Assembly (NCBI RefSeq): GCF_021183625.1
Contig: NZ_CP089214.1
Location: forward strand, 6,138,001 to 6,202,000
Source: Nocardia asteroides
GTDB taxonomy: Bacteria; Actinomycetota; Actinomycetes; Mycobacteriales; Mycobacteriaceae
Reading direction: 5' to 3'
DNA: 64,000 bases
Each line of letters starts with the position of its first letter. The first letter of the stretch is position 1. Of this stretch, positions 44,535-53,648 are shown one piece after another. Made by a program: the position numbers and the translations under genes. Below the pieces are notes generated by a model. It ran no database searches, had not been told where the DNA came from, and saw nothing but the letters and a program-made list of their open reading frames with translations.

Positions 44535-44554
44535 TGAATCAATATTCAGTGAAT
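44535..44554. promoter_or_regulatory. Overlapping palindromes between monooxygenase and TetR genes
   Basis: TGAAT-CAAT-ATTCA and ATTCA-G-TGAAT overlap in 20 bp midway between the divergent starts at 44521 and 44604. Alternating half-sites of this kind suit a TetR dimer. Binding is inferred. Confidence 0.5.
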
Positions 44555-44603
44555 GCGAGTTCAGTATGGTGATTGGTAGCTTGTGCCGTCAAGGAGGTGT
44601 GCG

Positions 44604-45206
44604 ATGACGGGCAGCCGCAGGGAGCGCGCGGCCGAGACCGAGCAGGCGCTGAAGACCGCCGCGCGCGGCCTCTTCGCCGAACGCGGCTACCTGAACACCA
44701 AGATCACCGACATCACCGCGGCCGCGGGCCGGGCGGCCGGCTCCTTCTACAACCACTTCGCGAGCAAGGAGGAGCTGCTCTCCGCGCTGCTCGCCGACCT
44801 CGCCGCGGCGGGCGACGCGGAGGCCGAGCACGCCGACCACAACCCGGACTTCGCCGACCCCGACGGGGTGCGCTACCACGTCCAGAGCTTCTGGCGCTTC
44901 GCCCGCGCGCACGCCCCGGTGCTGCGCGCGGTGAACCAGGCGGCGCTGGTGGACTCGGGCTTCGCGCGCCGGGTGGCGGAGTTCTCCCGGGCGCAGCGCG
45001 CGGACATCGCCGACCACATCGAGGGCTTCGAGGCCGCCGGGCTCCGGCTGCCGAGCACCCCCGACGCCAGCCTGGCCATGATGTTCCTGCTGGTCCAGGC
45101 GCTGCTGGACGCCGTCGACGACGGCATGGTCGAGCTCGGTGACGAGCAGGCCGTCGACGGCCTCACCCGCTTCGTCTACCGGGGACTCACCGGCCGCGAC
45201 TACTGA
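44604..45206 (+). CDS. TetR-family regulator of the monooxygenase
   Basis: A 200-residue TetR protein: ALKTAARGLFAERGYLNTKITDIT followed by GSFYNHFASKEELLSALL, with a C-terminal ligand domain in which VRYHVQSFWRFARAHAPVLRAV is the clearest part. AAGGAGG lies 6 bp before the ATG. It is divergent from the FAD monooxygenase, with overlapping palindromes between, so it probably represses that gene until an aromatic substrate binds. Confidence 0.88.
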   Translation: MTGSRRERAAETEQALKTAARGLFAERGYLNTKITDITAAAGRAAGSFYNHFASKEELLSALLADLAAAGDAEAEHADHNPDFADPDGVRYHVQSFWRFARAHAPVLRAVNQAALVDSGFARRVAEFSRAQRADIADHIEGFEAAGLRLPSTPDASLAMMFLLVQALLDAVDDGMVELGDEQAVDGLTRFVYRGLTGRDY

Positions 45207-45226
45207 GCCGGTGGTACCGTTCGAGC

Positions 45227-45313
45227 GTGCTCATCGAGGTCGACAGACTCGGGCCGCCCGCTCGCAGCGGGCGGCGGATCCGGCCTGTACGGCATCTCGC
45301 CGGCCACCCCTGA
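45227..45313 (+). CDS. Leader peptide ORF upstream of the ABC-F gene
   Basis: A GTG-started frame of 28 codons begins MLIEVDRLG and continues PPARSGRRIRPVRHLAGHP to a TGA. It is arginine- and proline-rich, as are peptides that stall ribosomes. The first hairpin of the leader lies within it and its stop codon falls in the loop of the second. It ends 87 bp before the ABC-F start. Upstream Shine-Dalgarno sequence is weak, so translation is inferred from layout. Confidence 0.5.
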   Translation: MLIEVDRLGPPARSGRRIRPVRHLAGHP

Positions 45314-45384
45314 GGGTGGCCAGGTCCTCCGTCGCTGTCGAGCTCTCGCGAATCTTCCGATCGTCGACCGCCCGTCTCCGGGCG
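45254..45384 (+). promoter_or_regulatory. Three-hairpin attenuator-like leader of the ABC-F gene
   Basis: Hairpin 1 is CCGCCCGCT/AGCGGGCGG at 45254-45274 with a CGC loop. Hairpin 2 is GGCCACCC/GGGTGGCC at 45302-45321 with loop CTGA, which contains the leader-peptide stop. Hairpin 3 is CGCCCG/CGGGCG at 45369-45384 and ends one base before the GAGGAG ribosome-binding site. The set fits antibiotic-sensing attenuation by a stalled ribosome, as known for several ABC-F resistance genes. Confidence 0.6.
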
Positions 45385-45400
45385 CGAGGAGAGCACACCC

Positions 45401-46993
45401 ATGTCCACTTCCGGAATCACCCTGCGCGACCTGGCCTTCGACTGGCCGGACGGCACCGTCGCGCTGCGGCCGCTGACCGCCGTCCTTCCGGCCGGGCGCA
45501 CCGGCCTGGTCGGGCGCAACGGCGCCGGTAAATCCACCCTGCTGCGGCTGATCGCCGGGGTGCTGACCCCCACCGCGGGGCGGGTCGAGGCCGCGGGGCC
45601 GGTCGGCTACCTGCCGCAGACCCTGACGCTCGGCACCGGCGCGACCGTCGCCGAGCTGCTCGGCATCGCGGAGACGCTGGCCGCGCTGCGCGCCATCGAG
45701 TCCGGCGACGCCGCCGAGCGGCACTTCGACGCCGTCGGCGACGACTGGGATCTCGAGGCCCGCGCCGCGCAGGCGCTGCACGAGATCGGGCTCGGCGCGA
45801 CCGGGCTCGACCGCACGGTCGGCACGCTCTCCGGCGGCGAGGCGGTGCTGGTCGCGGTCACCGGGCTCCGGCTGCGCCGCACGCCGGTCACGCTGCTCGA
45901 CGAGCCGACCAACAACCTGGACCGCGACACCCGCGCCGAGCTGGCCCGCCTGGTCGCGGGCTGGCCGGGCACCCTGGTGGTGGTGAGCCACGACCGCGCC
46001 CTGCTGGAGCGGATGGAGTACACCGCCGAGCTGCACGACGGCAGCCTCGACGTCTTCGGCGGGCCCTACAGCGCGTGGCGGCACCACGTCGAGCAGCGGC
46101 AGGCCGCGGCCGCACAGGCCGCCCGCAGCGCCGCGCAGGCGCTGGAGGTGGAGAAGCGGCAGCGGATCGAGGCCGAGACCAAGCTGGCCCGCAGGGAGCG
46201 CACCGGAAGGGCCACCCAGCAGCGCGGTGGCATCCCGCGCATCCTCGCCGGGAACCGCGCGAGCAGGGCGCAGAACGCGGCGGGCGCGCTGCGCGGCACC
46301 GCGGATGCCAAGGTGCGCGCCGCCGAGCAGGCGCTGGACGCCGCCTCCGCCCTGGTCCGCCGCGACGAGCACATCCACCTCGAGCTGCCCGACCCGGACG
46401 TCCCGGCCGGACGCCGGATCGCCGAGCTGAGCGACGGCGCCACCACCGTCGTGCTCCAGGGCCCGGAGCGGGTCGCGCTGGTCGGCCGGAACGGCTCGGG
46501 CAAGACCACCCTGCTCGAGCAGCTGCTCGGAACCGCTCCCGCCGCCGCCGGTTCCGTCCGGGGGACGCTGCACACCGACCGGGTCGGCTACCTCCCGCAG
46601 CGGCTGGACGGCCTGGACGACGCCGCGAGCGCGCTCGCCACCGTGCAGGCGGTCGCCACCGGGGCGAGCACCGGCGCGGTCCGCAACCGGTTGGCCCGGC
46701 TGCTGCTGCGCGGCGACAGCGTCGACCGCCCGGTCGGCACGCTCTCCGGCGGCGAGCGCTTCCGGGTCGCGCTGGCCCGGCTGCTGCTCGCCGACCCGCC
46801 CGCCCAGCTGCTGATCCTGGACGAGCCGACCAACAACCTCGACATCGCCAGCGTCGAACAGCTGGTGGCGGCGCTGGCCGACTACCGCGGCGCGGTGCTC
46901 GTGGTCAGCCACGACGAGGAGTTCCTCGCCGCGCTCGGCGTGCACACGCTGGTCGAGCTGACCCCGGACGGGTTGCGCGTGCGGCGCGGCTGA
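45401..46993 (+). CDS. ABC-F ribosome-protection-type ATPase
   Basis: A 530-residue soluble protein with two ABC ATPase domains and no membrane segments. Domain 1 has GLVGRNGAGKSTLL, LSGGEA and LLDEPTNNLD; a charged linker of ~80 residues (EVEKRQRIEAETKLARRERT) follows; domain 2 has ALVGRNGSGKTTLL, LSGGERFRVALA and ILDEPTNNLD. ABC-F proteins bind the ribosomal E site and dislodge antibiotics or assist stalled ribosomes. The linker and length fit the antibiotic-resistance group of actinobacteria. The start follows GAGGAG at 9 bp. Its stop abuts the stop of the convergent LuxR gene with no spacing. Confidence 0.9.
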   Translation: MSTSGITLRDLAFDWPDGTVALRPLTAVLPAGRTGLVGRNGAGKSTLLRLIAGVLTPTAGRVEAAGPVGYLPQTLTLGTGATVAELLGIAETLAALRAIESGDAAERHFDAVGDDWDLEARAAQALHEIGLGATGLDRTVGTLSGGEAVLVAVTGLRLRRTPVTLLDEPTNNLDRDTRAELARLVAGWPGTLVVVSHDRALLERMEYTAELHDGSLDVFGGPYSAWRHHVEQRQAAAAQAARSAAQALEVEKRQRIEAETKLARRERTGRATQQRGGIPRILAGNRASRAQNAAGALRGTADAKVRAAEQALDAASALVRRDEHIHLELPDPDVPAGRRIAELSDGATTVVLQGPERVALVGRNGSGKTTLLEQLLGTAPAAAGSVRGTLHTDRVGYLPQRLDGLDDAASALATVQAVATGASTGAVRNRLARLLLRGDSVDRPVGTLSGGERFRVALARLLLADPPAQLLILDEPTNNLDIASVEQLVAALADYRGAVLVVSHDEEFLAALGVHTLVELTPDGLRVRRG

Positions 46994-49588
46994 TCAGCGC
47001 CGCACGCCGGGCCAGACCACGTCCGCGAGCTTCTCCCTGTCGTCGACGTCGAGCTTGATCGAGGCCCGGTAGATGTGGCCCTCGACGGTGCGCACCGAGA
47101 CCACCAGCCGCTCGGCGATCTCCTTGTTGGAGAGCCCCTGCGCGATGTGCGCGGCGATCTCGCGCTCGCGCGGGGTGATCGGCAGCGGGTGGCTGGCCGC
47201 GGTGATCGCGGGGGTGGTGGCGCCGTCGCAGCGGGAGGAGAGCTCGGCGGCGCGGGCGGTGCAGCGGGCGCTCGGGCCGCGCTGCCCGGCCCGGTCGTGG
47301 ATGGGGACCGCCTGCGCGGCGGCGTCGGCGGCCGAGAGCAGCAGCCCGGCGGTTTCGAAATCGGCGCTGACGGCGTCGAGGTCGGCGGCCCCGCCGGTGG
47401 CGACGGCGTCGGCGTGGCGGGCGTAGAGCGCGACGACCGCGCCCTGCACCTTCGGCGCCAGCTCGGCGAGCCGGGCGGCGCCGGTGCCGTCGCCGAAGCG
47501 GGCGGCGTGGTGTAGCGCCTCGGCCTCCAGCGCGAACTGCCCGGCGCCGCGGGCGATCCGGGCGGCCCGGCGGGCGAGCTCGGCGGCGGTGGCGCTGTTC
47601 TGCGGGGCGGCGGCCCAGGCGCGGGCGAGCATGCGCTGCGGTTCGTGCAGGGCCAGGTGCGGCCCGGCGTGCTCGGCGGCGTCGCGCAGGGTCTTCTCGA
47701 CCTTCTCGGTGTCGCCGAGCGCGGCGTAGGCGCGGACCAGCAGCAGCCGGGCGGGGAGCTGCCAGGGTAGCGAGGTCTCGGCGTTGAGCGCGGCCAGCGC
47801 CTGCTCGAAGGCGGTGATGGCCTCGCGGAAACGGCCGCGCGCGGTGGCGACGACGCCGACCGCGATCTTGGCGATGGCCCAGCCGAGGAACTGCCCGGCG
47901 GAGAAGAACTCGCTGTACTCCGCCGCCCGCTGCTCGGCGCGGTCCAGCTCGCCGACGGTGGTCAGGGCGAGGACGTCGCAGTAGCGGACCATGACCCGGA
48001 TCATGCCGTCGGTGGCCTTCTGCTGGGCCCTGCTGCGCGCCGCGATCGGGCCGAAGTCGAGGCCGCGCCCGGCGACCGGCATGGCGAGCCCGGCGGCGAA
48101 GGCGGCGAAATCGACCGCCTGGCGCGGGGCGTCGGGGGCCTCGAGCACCGCCTCGGCGGCGGCGATGCCCTCGGCGATCCGGTTCTCGTGCACCGCCATC
48201 GCGGCGCCGGCGGCATCCACGATGAGCCGCAGCGCGGGGTGCTCGGCCCCGGTTCCCATGAGTTCGATCAACCGGCGGGCACTCGCCACGTCGCCGAGCG
48301 ACCAGAAGCGCAGGCTGGCCCGCGGCACCCCCCACTGCACGATCTGCAGCTGGTCGAGCTGCTCGGGGTCGTAGCCGGCCAGGATCTCGTCGGCGGCCTG
48401 CGGGCGGCCCTGCCAGAGCAGGGCGCGCGACAGCAGCTCGGCCGCGCGCAGCCCGCCGCCGCGCTCGTGCGCGGCGCGGGCCAGCCGCTCGCCGAGCGGC
48501 AGATTCGCGAGCGCCACAGCGTCTTTGGCCGCGGTGATCAGGACGTCGGGGTCGATGGGGCGGTCGCTGTCCACGCAGAGTCTGGCGAGCCGGATGCGGC
48601 TGGCGGCGGTGTCGAGCGGGCGGTCGCGCAGGGCGTCGACGATCCGGCCGCACCCGGCCCGCGCGGCGGCGGTGCCGAGCTGCCTGCGGACCACCTCGCC
48701 GAGCAGCGGGTGGCTGAACCGCGCGGTGGGCGGGGTGTCGGTGCTGATCCGGATGAGCCCGGCCAGCTCGGCGGCGTCCACCGCGGCCGGGTCGGCGAGC
48801 GCGGTGAGGATGTCGAGGTCGAGCGGTTCGTAGAGCGCGAGCGTGCGCAGCGCCTCCAGCACGGCGTCGCCGGTTCGCTGGAGCCGCTCGTGCAGCAGCT
48901 CGACCAGCCCGGATGGCACCGCGGTCGGGCCGCGCAGCTGCCACACCCCCTCGACCTCGGTGAGGTTGCCCGCCTCCATCGCGCCCTCGACCATATTGCG
49001 CAGGAACAGCGGGTTGCCGCCGGAGGATTCCCAGATGACGTCGGCGCTGAGCCCCTCCAGCGTCCCCGCCAGCACCGACTCCACCAGCCGCACGCACTGG
49101 CCCTTGCGCATCGGCGCCAGCTCCAGCCGGTCCAGGTAGTCGTCCTTCCACAGCGAGAGCACCGCGCCGGGCACCGATTCGCCACTGCGCACGGTGGCGA
49201 TGATGCGGGCGCTGCGCTCGGCCGCGATCTGGTGCAGCAGCGTGGCGGAGAGCTGGTCGAGCAGGTGCGCGTCGTCCACCCCGATCACCGGGGCCTCCCC
49301 GGCGATCAGGTTCTTGCGGGCCTCGGTCAGCAGCGCGAGCGGGTCACGGGAGGCGGAGCCGTCGATCCACGGCGCGAAGGCCCCGAGCGGAATCGCCTGC
49401 GACGACTCGGTACACACCGCCCAGCGAACCGGCGCCGCCAGCTCCGCGGTGACCATCCGGGCCAGGGTCGTCTTGCCGACCCCGGCATCGCCGACGAGGA
49501 CGATGCCACCGGCATCGTCGCTCGTCAGCGCCTCGCGCACGGTCAGGGATTCATCGGGGCGATCGAGCAGTTGCCAGCGCTCCACCAT
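46994..49588 (-). CDS. Large LuxR-family regulator with N-terminal ATPase (LAL type)
   Basis: An 864-residue regulator. Residues ~30-45 are Walker A, IVLVGDAGVGKTTLARM, and PVIGVDDAHLLDQL is Walker B, followed by a STAND-type ATPase region. The middle ~500 residues are helical repeats of the TPR kind. Residues ~805-860 form the LuxR helix-turn-helix: LPITPREREIAAHIAQG, LSNKEIAERLVVSVRTVEGH. ATP-bound, ligand-sensing activators of this group control sugar use or secondary metabolism. The start at MVERWQLL is chosen; the frame is open 23 codons further. No cognate operon is obvious. Confidence 0.9.
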   Translation of the reverse strand: MVERWQLLDRPDESLTVREALTSDDAGGIVLVGDAGVGKTTLARMVTAELAAPVRWAVCTESSQAIPLGAFAPWIDGSASRDPLALLTEARKNLIAGEAPVIGVDDAHLLDQLSATLLHQIAAERSARIIATVRSGESVPGAVLSLWKDDYLDRLELAPMRKGQCVRLVESVLAGTLEGLSADVIWESSGGNPLFLRNMVEGAMEAGNLTEVEGVWQLRGPTAVPSGLVELLHERLQRTGDAVLEALRTLALYEPLDLDILTALADPAAVDAAELAGLIRISTDTPPTARFSHPLLGEVVRRQLGTAAARAGCGRIVDALRDRPLDTAASRIRLARLCVDSDRPIDPDVLITAAKDAVALANLPLGERLARAAHERGGGLRAAELLSRALLWQGRPQAADEILAGYDPEQLDQLQIVQWGVPRASLRFWSLGDVASARRLIELMGTGAEHPALRLIVDAAGAAMAVHENRIAEGIAAAEAVLEAPDAPRQAVDFAAFAAGLAMPVAGRGLDFGPIAARSRAQQKATDGMIRVMVRYCDVLALTTVGELDRAEQRAAEYSEFFSAGQFLGWAIAKIAVGVVATARGRFREAITAFEQALAALNAETSLPWQLPARLLLVRAYAALGDTEKVEKTLRDAAEHAGPHLALHEPQRMLARAWAAAPQNSATAAELARRAARIARGAGQFALEAEALHHAARFGDGTGAARLAELAPKVQGAVVALYARHADAVATGGAADLDAVSADFETAGLLLSAADAAAQAVPIHDRAGQRGPSARCTARAAELSSRCDGATTPAITAASHPLPITPREREIAAHIAQGLSNKEIAERLVVSVRTVEGHIYRASIKLDVDDREKLADVVWPGVRR

Positions 49589-49690
49589 GGTGCTCGAGTG
49601 TAGATCCTGTTCTGCTGCACCGCGATGCGTTCGTTGCCGTGAAACCCCGGTGTGCACGCTTCACCTCCGGGGCTATTCGCGGGCTACCGG

Positions 49691-50803
49691 TCAGTCCGGC
49701 AGCTCGGCGACATCGCCCGGCTCGACCCGCGGCGCGTTGTTGACCTGGTGCCGGAAGTTGCTCGACGCCTCGTAGACCCGCTGCTTGAGCCGGTTGATCG
49801 AGCCGAGCGGGCGGTGCGCGTCGAGCCCGCGCCAGGAGTTGAAGGAGAGCACGTCGTCGCCGTAGGCGCGCCGCCCCGGGGTGTACGGGTCCTGCGGCTC
49901 GAAGTGGACGGTGGCGACGGTCCGGTGCGGGGACTCCTGCTCGGGCCACGGGACGGTGGCGTCTTCGATCGGCATCGTGCCCACGTCGGTGCAGAGCTGG
50001 GCGCGGAGTTCGTAGGTGGCGCCGTGCTGGGCGAAGAAATCGACGACCGAGTCCTGGTGCGCGTTCACCCCCGCCCCCGGGTCGATCGTCGTGCCGCGCA
50101 GCGCGGCGGCCTCCGGCGAGACCGGGACGTACTCCAGCTTCGCCACGTAGTCGCCCCAGCGCAGCGGGGCCGAGGAGTAGAAGGGCTCGCCGAGCAGGTG
50201 CGTGTTGGGCGCGACGAACACGGCCAGGTTCTCCGGCAGGCTCTTCCCGAACCGGCCGAGCACCCGCTGATTCAGCGCGGCGAGCAGGGTGCTGCCGCGG
50301 CGCAGCAGCGGGTCCGGGATCCTGGCCAGCGCCACCGCGGTCGGCATGCCGACCGTCAGGTAGGCGTGCGCGTCGGCGAAGAGGAACTCCCGGTGCGTCA
50401 CCATGATGAAGTCCTGCGTGGTGGCGGTGTCGTCGGGCAGCGCGCGCGGGCCGTGCACGCCGAGCACCTTGATGCCGAGGCCGCGCACGCCGCGCAGCTG
50501 GTCGCTGCGGATCACCCCCGAGGTGCTGGAGAGCCGGGCGATCACCGGGTAGGTGCCCGGTTCGGCGAACATGCCCTGGGCCAGCTCCGGCGCCAAGCCC
50601 GCGGGCACGGTCAGCTCGCCGCGCAGGATGCCGTGGCTCTTGGCGTGCGCGTCGCGCAGCCCGCGCTTGTAGGTGCGGTACGCGCGCTCGTTGTTGCCGC
50701 GCAGCGCCGTGATGATCCGGTCGATGATCTGCTCCTCGTCCGCGCGGGGAGCCTCCAGATCCGGGGTGTAGCGGACGTAGGTGCGCTCGGCCAGGTCGGT
50801 CAT
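49691..50803 (-). CDS. Catalase-fold heme protein (SrpA/catalase-family)
   Basis: A 370-residue member of the catalase family subgroup without the C-terminal extension. TYPVIARLSSTSG, RGLGIKVLGVHG, TQDFIMVTHREFLFAD and YGDDVLSFNSWRGLDAHRPLGSINRLK written as its parts show the catalase core around the heme; the classical distal histidine motif RTVHAKG is not evident, replaced by DAHAKSHGILRGELTV. Relatives act on fatty hydroperoxides or organic peroxides rather than H2O2 alone. Its ATG overlaps the stop of the upstream peroxidase gene by 4 bp, so the pair is translationally coupled. Confidence 0.82.
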   Translation of the reverse strand: MTDLAERTYVRYTPDLEAPRADEEQIIDRIITALRGNNERAYRTYKRGLRDAHAKSHGILRGELTVPAGLAPELAQGMFAEPGTYPVIARLSSTSGVIRSDQLRGVRGLGIKVLGVHGPRALPDDTATTQDFIMVTHREFLFADAHAYLTVGMPTAVALARIPDPLLRRGSTLLAALNQRVLGRFGKSLPENLAVFVAPNTHLLGEPFYSSAPLRWGDYVAKLEYVPVSPEAAALRGTTIDPGAGVNAHQDSVVDFFAQHGATYELRAQLCTDVGTMPIEDATVPWPEQESPHRTVATVHFEPQDPYTPGRRAYGDDVLSFNSWRGLDAHRPLGSINRLKQRVYEASSNFRHQVNNAPRVEPGDVAELPD

Positions 50804-52599
50804 CGGTCGGTGTTCCTCTCCTCGGCGGTGCTGCGCCACGGCGCGAACGGGTTGCCGACGCCGTCCAGCGCCGGTGCCAGCGTGGGGAAGTGGCGCAGCA
50901 GCACGCTGCGCATGTCGTTGTCGCGCACCCAGGCCATGCCCGCCTCGGTGTAGACCTCGGGGCGGAAGTCGGTGGTGAAGAAGCGGTCGGCGGCGAGCCG
51001 CCTGGACGCCATGAGCACGAAGATCCGGAAGGCGGTGTCGCTGAAGCCGAACCCCTCAGGCTTCGGCTCCGCGTACAGCCCGATCATGAGGTCGACGTTC
51101 TCCACGTCGCCGTAGACCTCGCGCAGCTCGCGCGCCCAGGCCGGGTCGTCGGTGAGCTCCTCGAAGGAGCCGGCCGGGGCGAGCCGCAGCTGCCTGCGGA
51201 ACTCGTTGTAGCGCGGGACGCCGCGCTCCCGCACGCGCAGGATGTCGACGGTCGCCAGGTCGAGCGGGGGGTAGCCGGGGCGGCGCAGGTCCTGCAGGTG
51301 CTTCGGGTAGTTGTGCAGGGTGAGCGCGCCGGGGTTGGCGCGGCCGAAGGAGTAGAGCAGGTCCGCCATCGGGGTCTCCGCCAGGCGCTGCCGCACATGC
51401 GCGACGCCGAGGTCGGGGAAGTCCAGCTCCCGCTCCTTCGCCTTCGTGTCGTCGGCGAGCTCGCGGAGGGTGAGGGTGTCCGGGATGAGCGGGTGCATCC
51501 GGTAGACCGCGACGAACTCCTCGGTGAGCGAGTACGGCACCCCGCTGTCGTCGATCGGCGCGCCGGGGATGCCGCTGAGGATCTCGCCGGCGGCGAGCCG
51601 GCCGAAGCGGTTGCGCACGTCCTCGCCGAGGACGCCGAACCAGTTGGCGCGCATGGCCGCGACGGTGGTCGGGTGCGCGATCAGCGCCGTCGTCCAGTCG
51701 ACGGTGTGGATCTTGGCGATCAGCGCGGCGTTCACCAGCCGCGCGGTGTCGTAGAGCTGCTGGTCGGTGAACTCCGGGTAGCGCCGGGCGAGCCGCAGGC
51801 AGATGGCGTTGTGCTCGCGGGTGAAGAGCGAGTGCAGCAGCGCGAGCCCGACCCAGAAGTTGGCCGCGGTGTCGTCGCGCAGCGCCAGCTGCTCGATGTC
51901 GACCGGGGGCAGCCCGTACTCGTCCACGGCGATCATGCCGCGGTCCTTGCTGCGGATGGAGTCGGCGAACTCCGGTGTGCTGCCGTAGATCTGCGAGGCG
52001 TCCCACCAGTGCGACTGCTCGGTGGCGTAGCTGGGCGGCTCGCCGGGGAGCGCGGTGGTGCGCGGGACCGTCATGGGGTGCTCCGGCCACGGATCGCCCT
52101 GCTCCAGCGGTACCTCGAGCGGGCGGTCGTCGTCGGCGGCGTGGCTGAGCCAGTCGTGCACCTCGAACTGGATCCAGGCGGCGGCGAGCAGGTTCAGCGA
52201 GGTCGCCGGGGTGAAGGTGTCCCTGGTCAGCAGGGTGCGGCTGACGGTGCGCGGGTTGGGGTCGAGCAGCCGCTCCGCGCTCTCCGGGAACGTGTACGCG
52301 GGCGGGAAGTTGCGGCCGAAGCGGCAGCCGACGGCGCCTGCGCCCGGATCGGCGAGGTCGTTCCAGGAGCCGTCGATCGTGCGGACGTGCGGGTTCGCCG
52401 GCTCGGGCGGTAGCTCGCCCGGGTGCGGGCCGGAGCCGTGCAGGTTCTCGGCGCGGAGCCGCTCGCGCGAGCCGGCCAGCACGGCGAGGCCGAGCAGCGT
52501 GGGTAACCGGGACCAGCCGACCCTGCGGTCGATCTGTTCCGCGATCCGGCCGAGCGCGCGCGATACCGATCGCGCTCTCGTCGGCTGTGCTTCGACCAT
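50800..52599 (-). CDS. Animal-type heme peroxidase / alpha-dioxygenase-like
   Basis: A 599-residue member of the peroxidase-cyclooxygenase superfamily. WIQFEVHDWLSHAADD holds the distal histidine, TREHNAICLRLARRYP the conserved arginine-proline helix, and EEFVAVYRMHPLIPDTL the proximal heme histidine. YPKHLQDLRRPGYP and RERGVPRYNEFRR are further superfamily signatures. Fatty acid alpha-dioxygenases and linoleate dioxygenases belong here, oxygenating lipids to hydroperoxides. GGAGG lies 7-8 bp before the ATG. The coupled downstream catalase-family gene suggests the two act in sequence on a hydroperoxide. Confidence 0.87.
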   Translation of the reverse strand: MVEAQPTRARSVSRALGRIAEQIDRRVGWSRLPTLLGLAVLAGSRERLRAENLHGSGPHPGELPPEPANPHVRTIDGSWNDLADPGAGAVGCRFGRNFPPAYTFPESAERLLDPNPRTVSRTLLTRDTFTPATSLNLLAAAWIQFEVHDWLSHAADDDRPLEVPLEQGDPWPEHPMTVPRTTALPGEPPSYATEQSHWWDASQIYGSTPEFADSIRSKDRGMIAVDEYGLPPVDIEQLALRDDTAANFWVGLALLHSLFTREHNAICLRLARRYPEFTDQQLYDTARLVNAALIAKIHTVDWTTALIAHPTTVAAMRANWFGVLGEDVRNRFGRLAAGEILSGIPGAPIDDSGVPYSLTEEFVAVYRMHPLIPDTLTLRELADDTKAKERELDFPDLGVAHVRQRLAETPMADLLYSFGRANPGALTLHNYPKHLQDLRRPGYPPLDLATVDILRVRERGVPRYNEFRRQLRLAPAGSFEELTDDPAWARELREVYGDVENVDLMIGLYAEPKPEGFGFSDTAFRIFVLMASRRLAADRFFTTDFRPEVYTEAGMAWVRDNDMRSVLLRHFPTLAPALDGVGNPFAPWRSTAEERNTDR

Positions 52600-52857
52600 C
52601 AACGAACCTCCACACGCGGGCGCGAGCCAGGGCTCGCCGATCTCGGATTGGAAGCCCAGTTTCCGAGGGAAGAGCATCCCCGGTCATGAGTAGTGGACTA
52701 CCTCAAAGCCTAACGGCCGGTTTCGCGATCGTCGCGGGAATTACCCCGGTCGAGTAGTGCGGTACTCGTGCCCGCACCGTGTCCGCCGGGTGACGCTTGG
52801 CCGCGATGGCGCCGTCTTCGGGGCGGCGCTCGGAGTGCGGCAGTGAGAGGCGGCGCG

Positions 52858-53607
52858 GTGATCCCCCCGATCGAGATCAAGATCAACCTCGGTACGGATG
52901 TCGACGGTGTGCTCGGCGCGCTCGGGTGCGCGGACAGCCCCGCGGTGCGCCGTGACGTCTGGTTCGCCGAGTCCCGCGCCGGCGGCCAGGACGGCGCGCT
53001 CGCGCTGCTCGGCAGCGGCATCGTGATCCGGCTGCGCAGCGGCGATCTCGACGACCTGACGGTCACCCTGCGGCCCTGCCGCCGCTCCCAGCTCATGGGC
53101 CGCTGGGCGAAGCCGTTCACCGACACCGAGATCGAGTACCGGGTCGAGGACGACTGGTGCGGGCAGCGCCGCGCGCTCACCGCCTCGGTGCTCGGCGTCC
53201 GCCCGCCCGGATCGCTGGCCGAGGTGGCGCGCTCCGGCGTCGACGTGACCGCCGCGCTGAACTCCGCCCAGCGCCAGTTCCTGGTCACCTGTACCCGCCC
53301 CGGCGTCGCGCTCGACCACCTCGGGCCGGTCGGCCCGATCGCCGCCACCCGCTGGACCGGCGTCCGCCTCGGCCACCTCGACCTCGACGTCGAGCGCTGG
53401 ACCGCGGGCGGCGTCGACCTGCTCGAACTCGCCCTCCGGATCACCCCGATCGAGGGCGAGACGCCGCTCGAGCTGATCACCCGGGCCGCGCACGAGCAGC
53501 GCGGGTTCGAAACCGAGGTGCGGCGCGCGGGGTTCCCGGTGCTGCGCGGGCGGACCAAGACTCAGCGCGTGCTCACCGCCCTGGTGCGGCGGCCGATCGA
53601 GCGCTGA
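52858..53607 (+). CDS. Possible CYTH-like domain protein
   Basis: A 249-residue soluble protein. The opening IPPIEIKINLGTD resembles the ExExK strand of CYTH domains (adenylate cyclase IV, thiamine triphosphatase), and VRRDVWFAES, GIVIRLRSGDLDDLTVTLRP and EIEYRVEDDW could be later strands of the beta tunnel. The similarity is weak and a few expected arginine/lysine positions are uncertain. The second half (LDLDVERWTAGGVDLLELALRI) also fits an acid-base tunnel strand. The GTG start follows GAGAGG at 7 bp. It is divergent from the peroxidase operon. Confidence 0.55.
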   Translation: MIPPIEIKINLGTDVDGVLGALGCADSPAVRRDVWFAESRAGGQDGALALLGSGIVIRLRSGDLDDLTVTLRPCRRSQLMGRWAKPFTDTEIEYRVEDDWCGQRRALTASVLGVRPPGSLAEVARSGVDVTAALNSAQRQFLVTCTRPGVALDHLGPVGPIAATRWTGVRLGHLDLDVERWTAGGVDLLELALRITPIEGETPLELITRAAHEQRGFETEVRRAGFPVLRGRTKTQRVLTALVRRPIER

Positions 53608-53611
53608 GACG

Positions 53612-53648
53612 CCGCCGGCGAGCTTCGGAGGGGGTCGCTCGCCGGCGG
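53612..53648. terminator. Bidirectional hairpin terminator
   Basis: CCGCCGGCGAGC and GCTCGCCGGCGG form a 12-bp perfect stem with a 13-nt loop, occupying almost all of the 41 bp between two convergent genes. Confidence 0.8.

Noticed and set aside
46905..49151. Long minus-strand frame over the LuxR gene
   Set aside because: Shifted frame of the LuxR regulator with arginine-rich low-complexity product.
51056..52687. A 543-codon minus-strand frame over the peroxidase gene
   Set aside because: Shifted frame of the heme peroxidase, which itself has all family motifs in its own frame.
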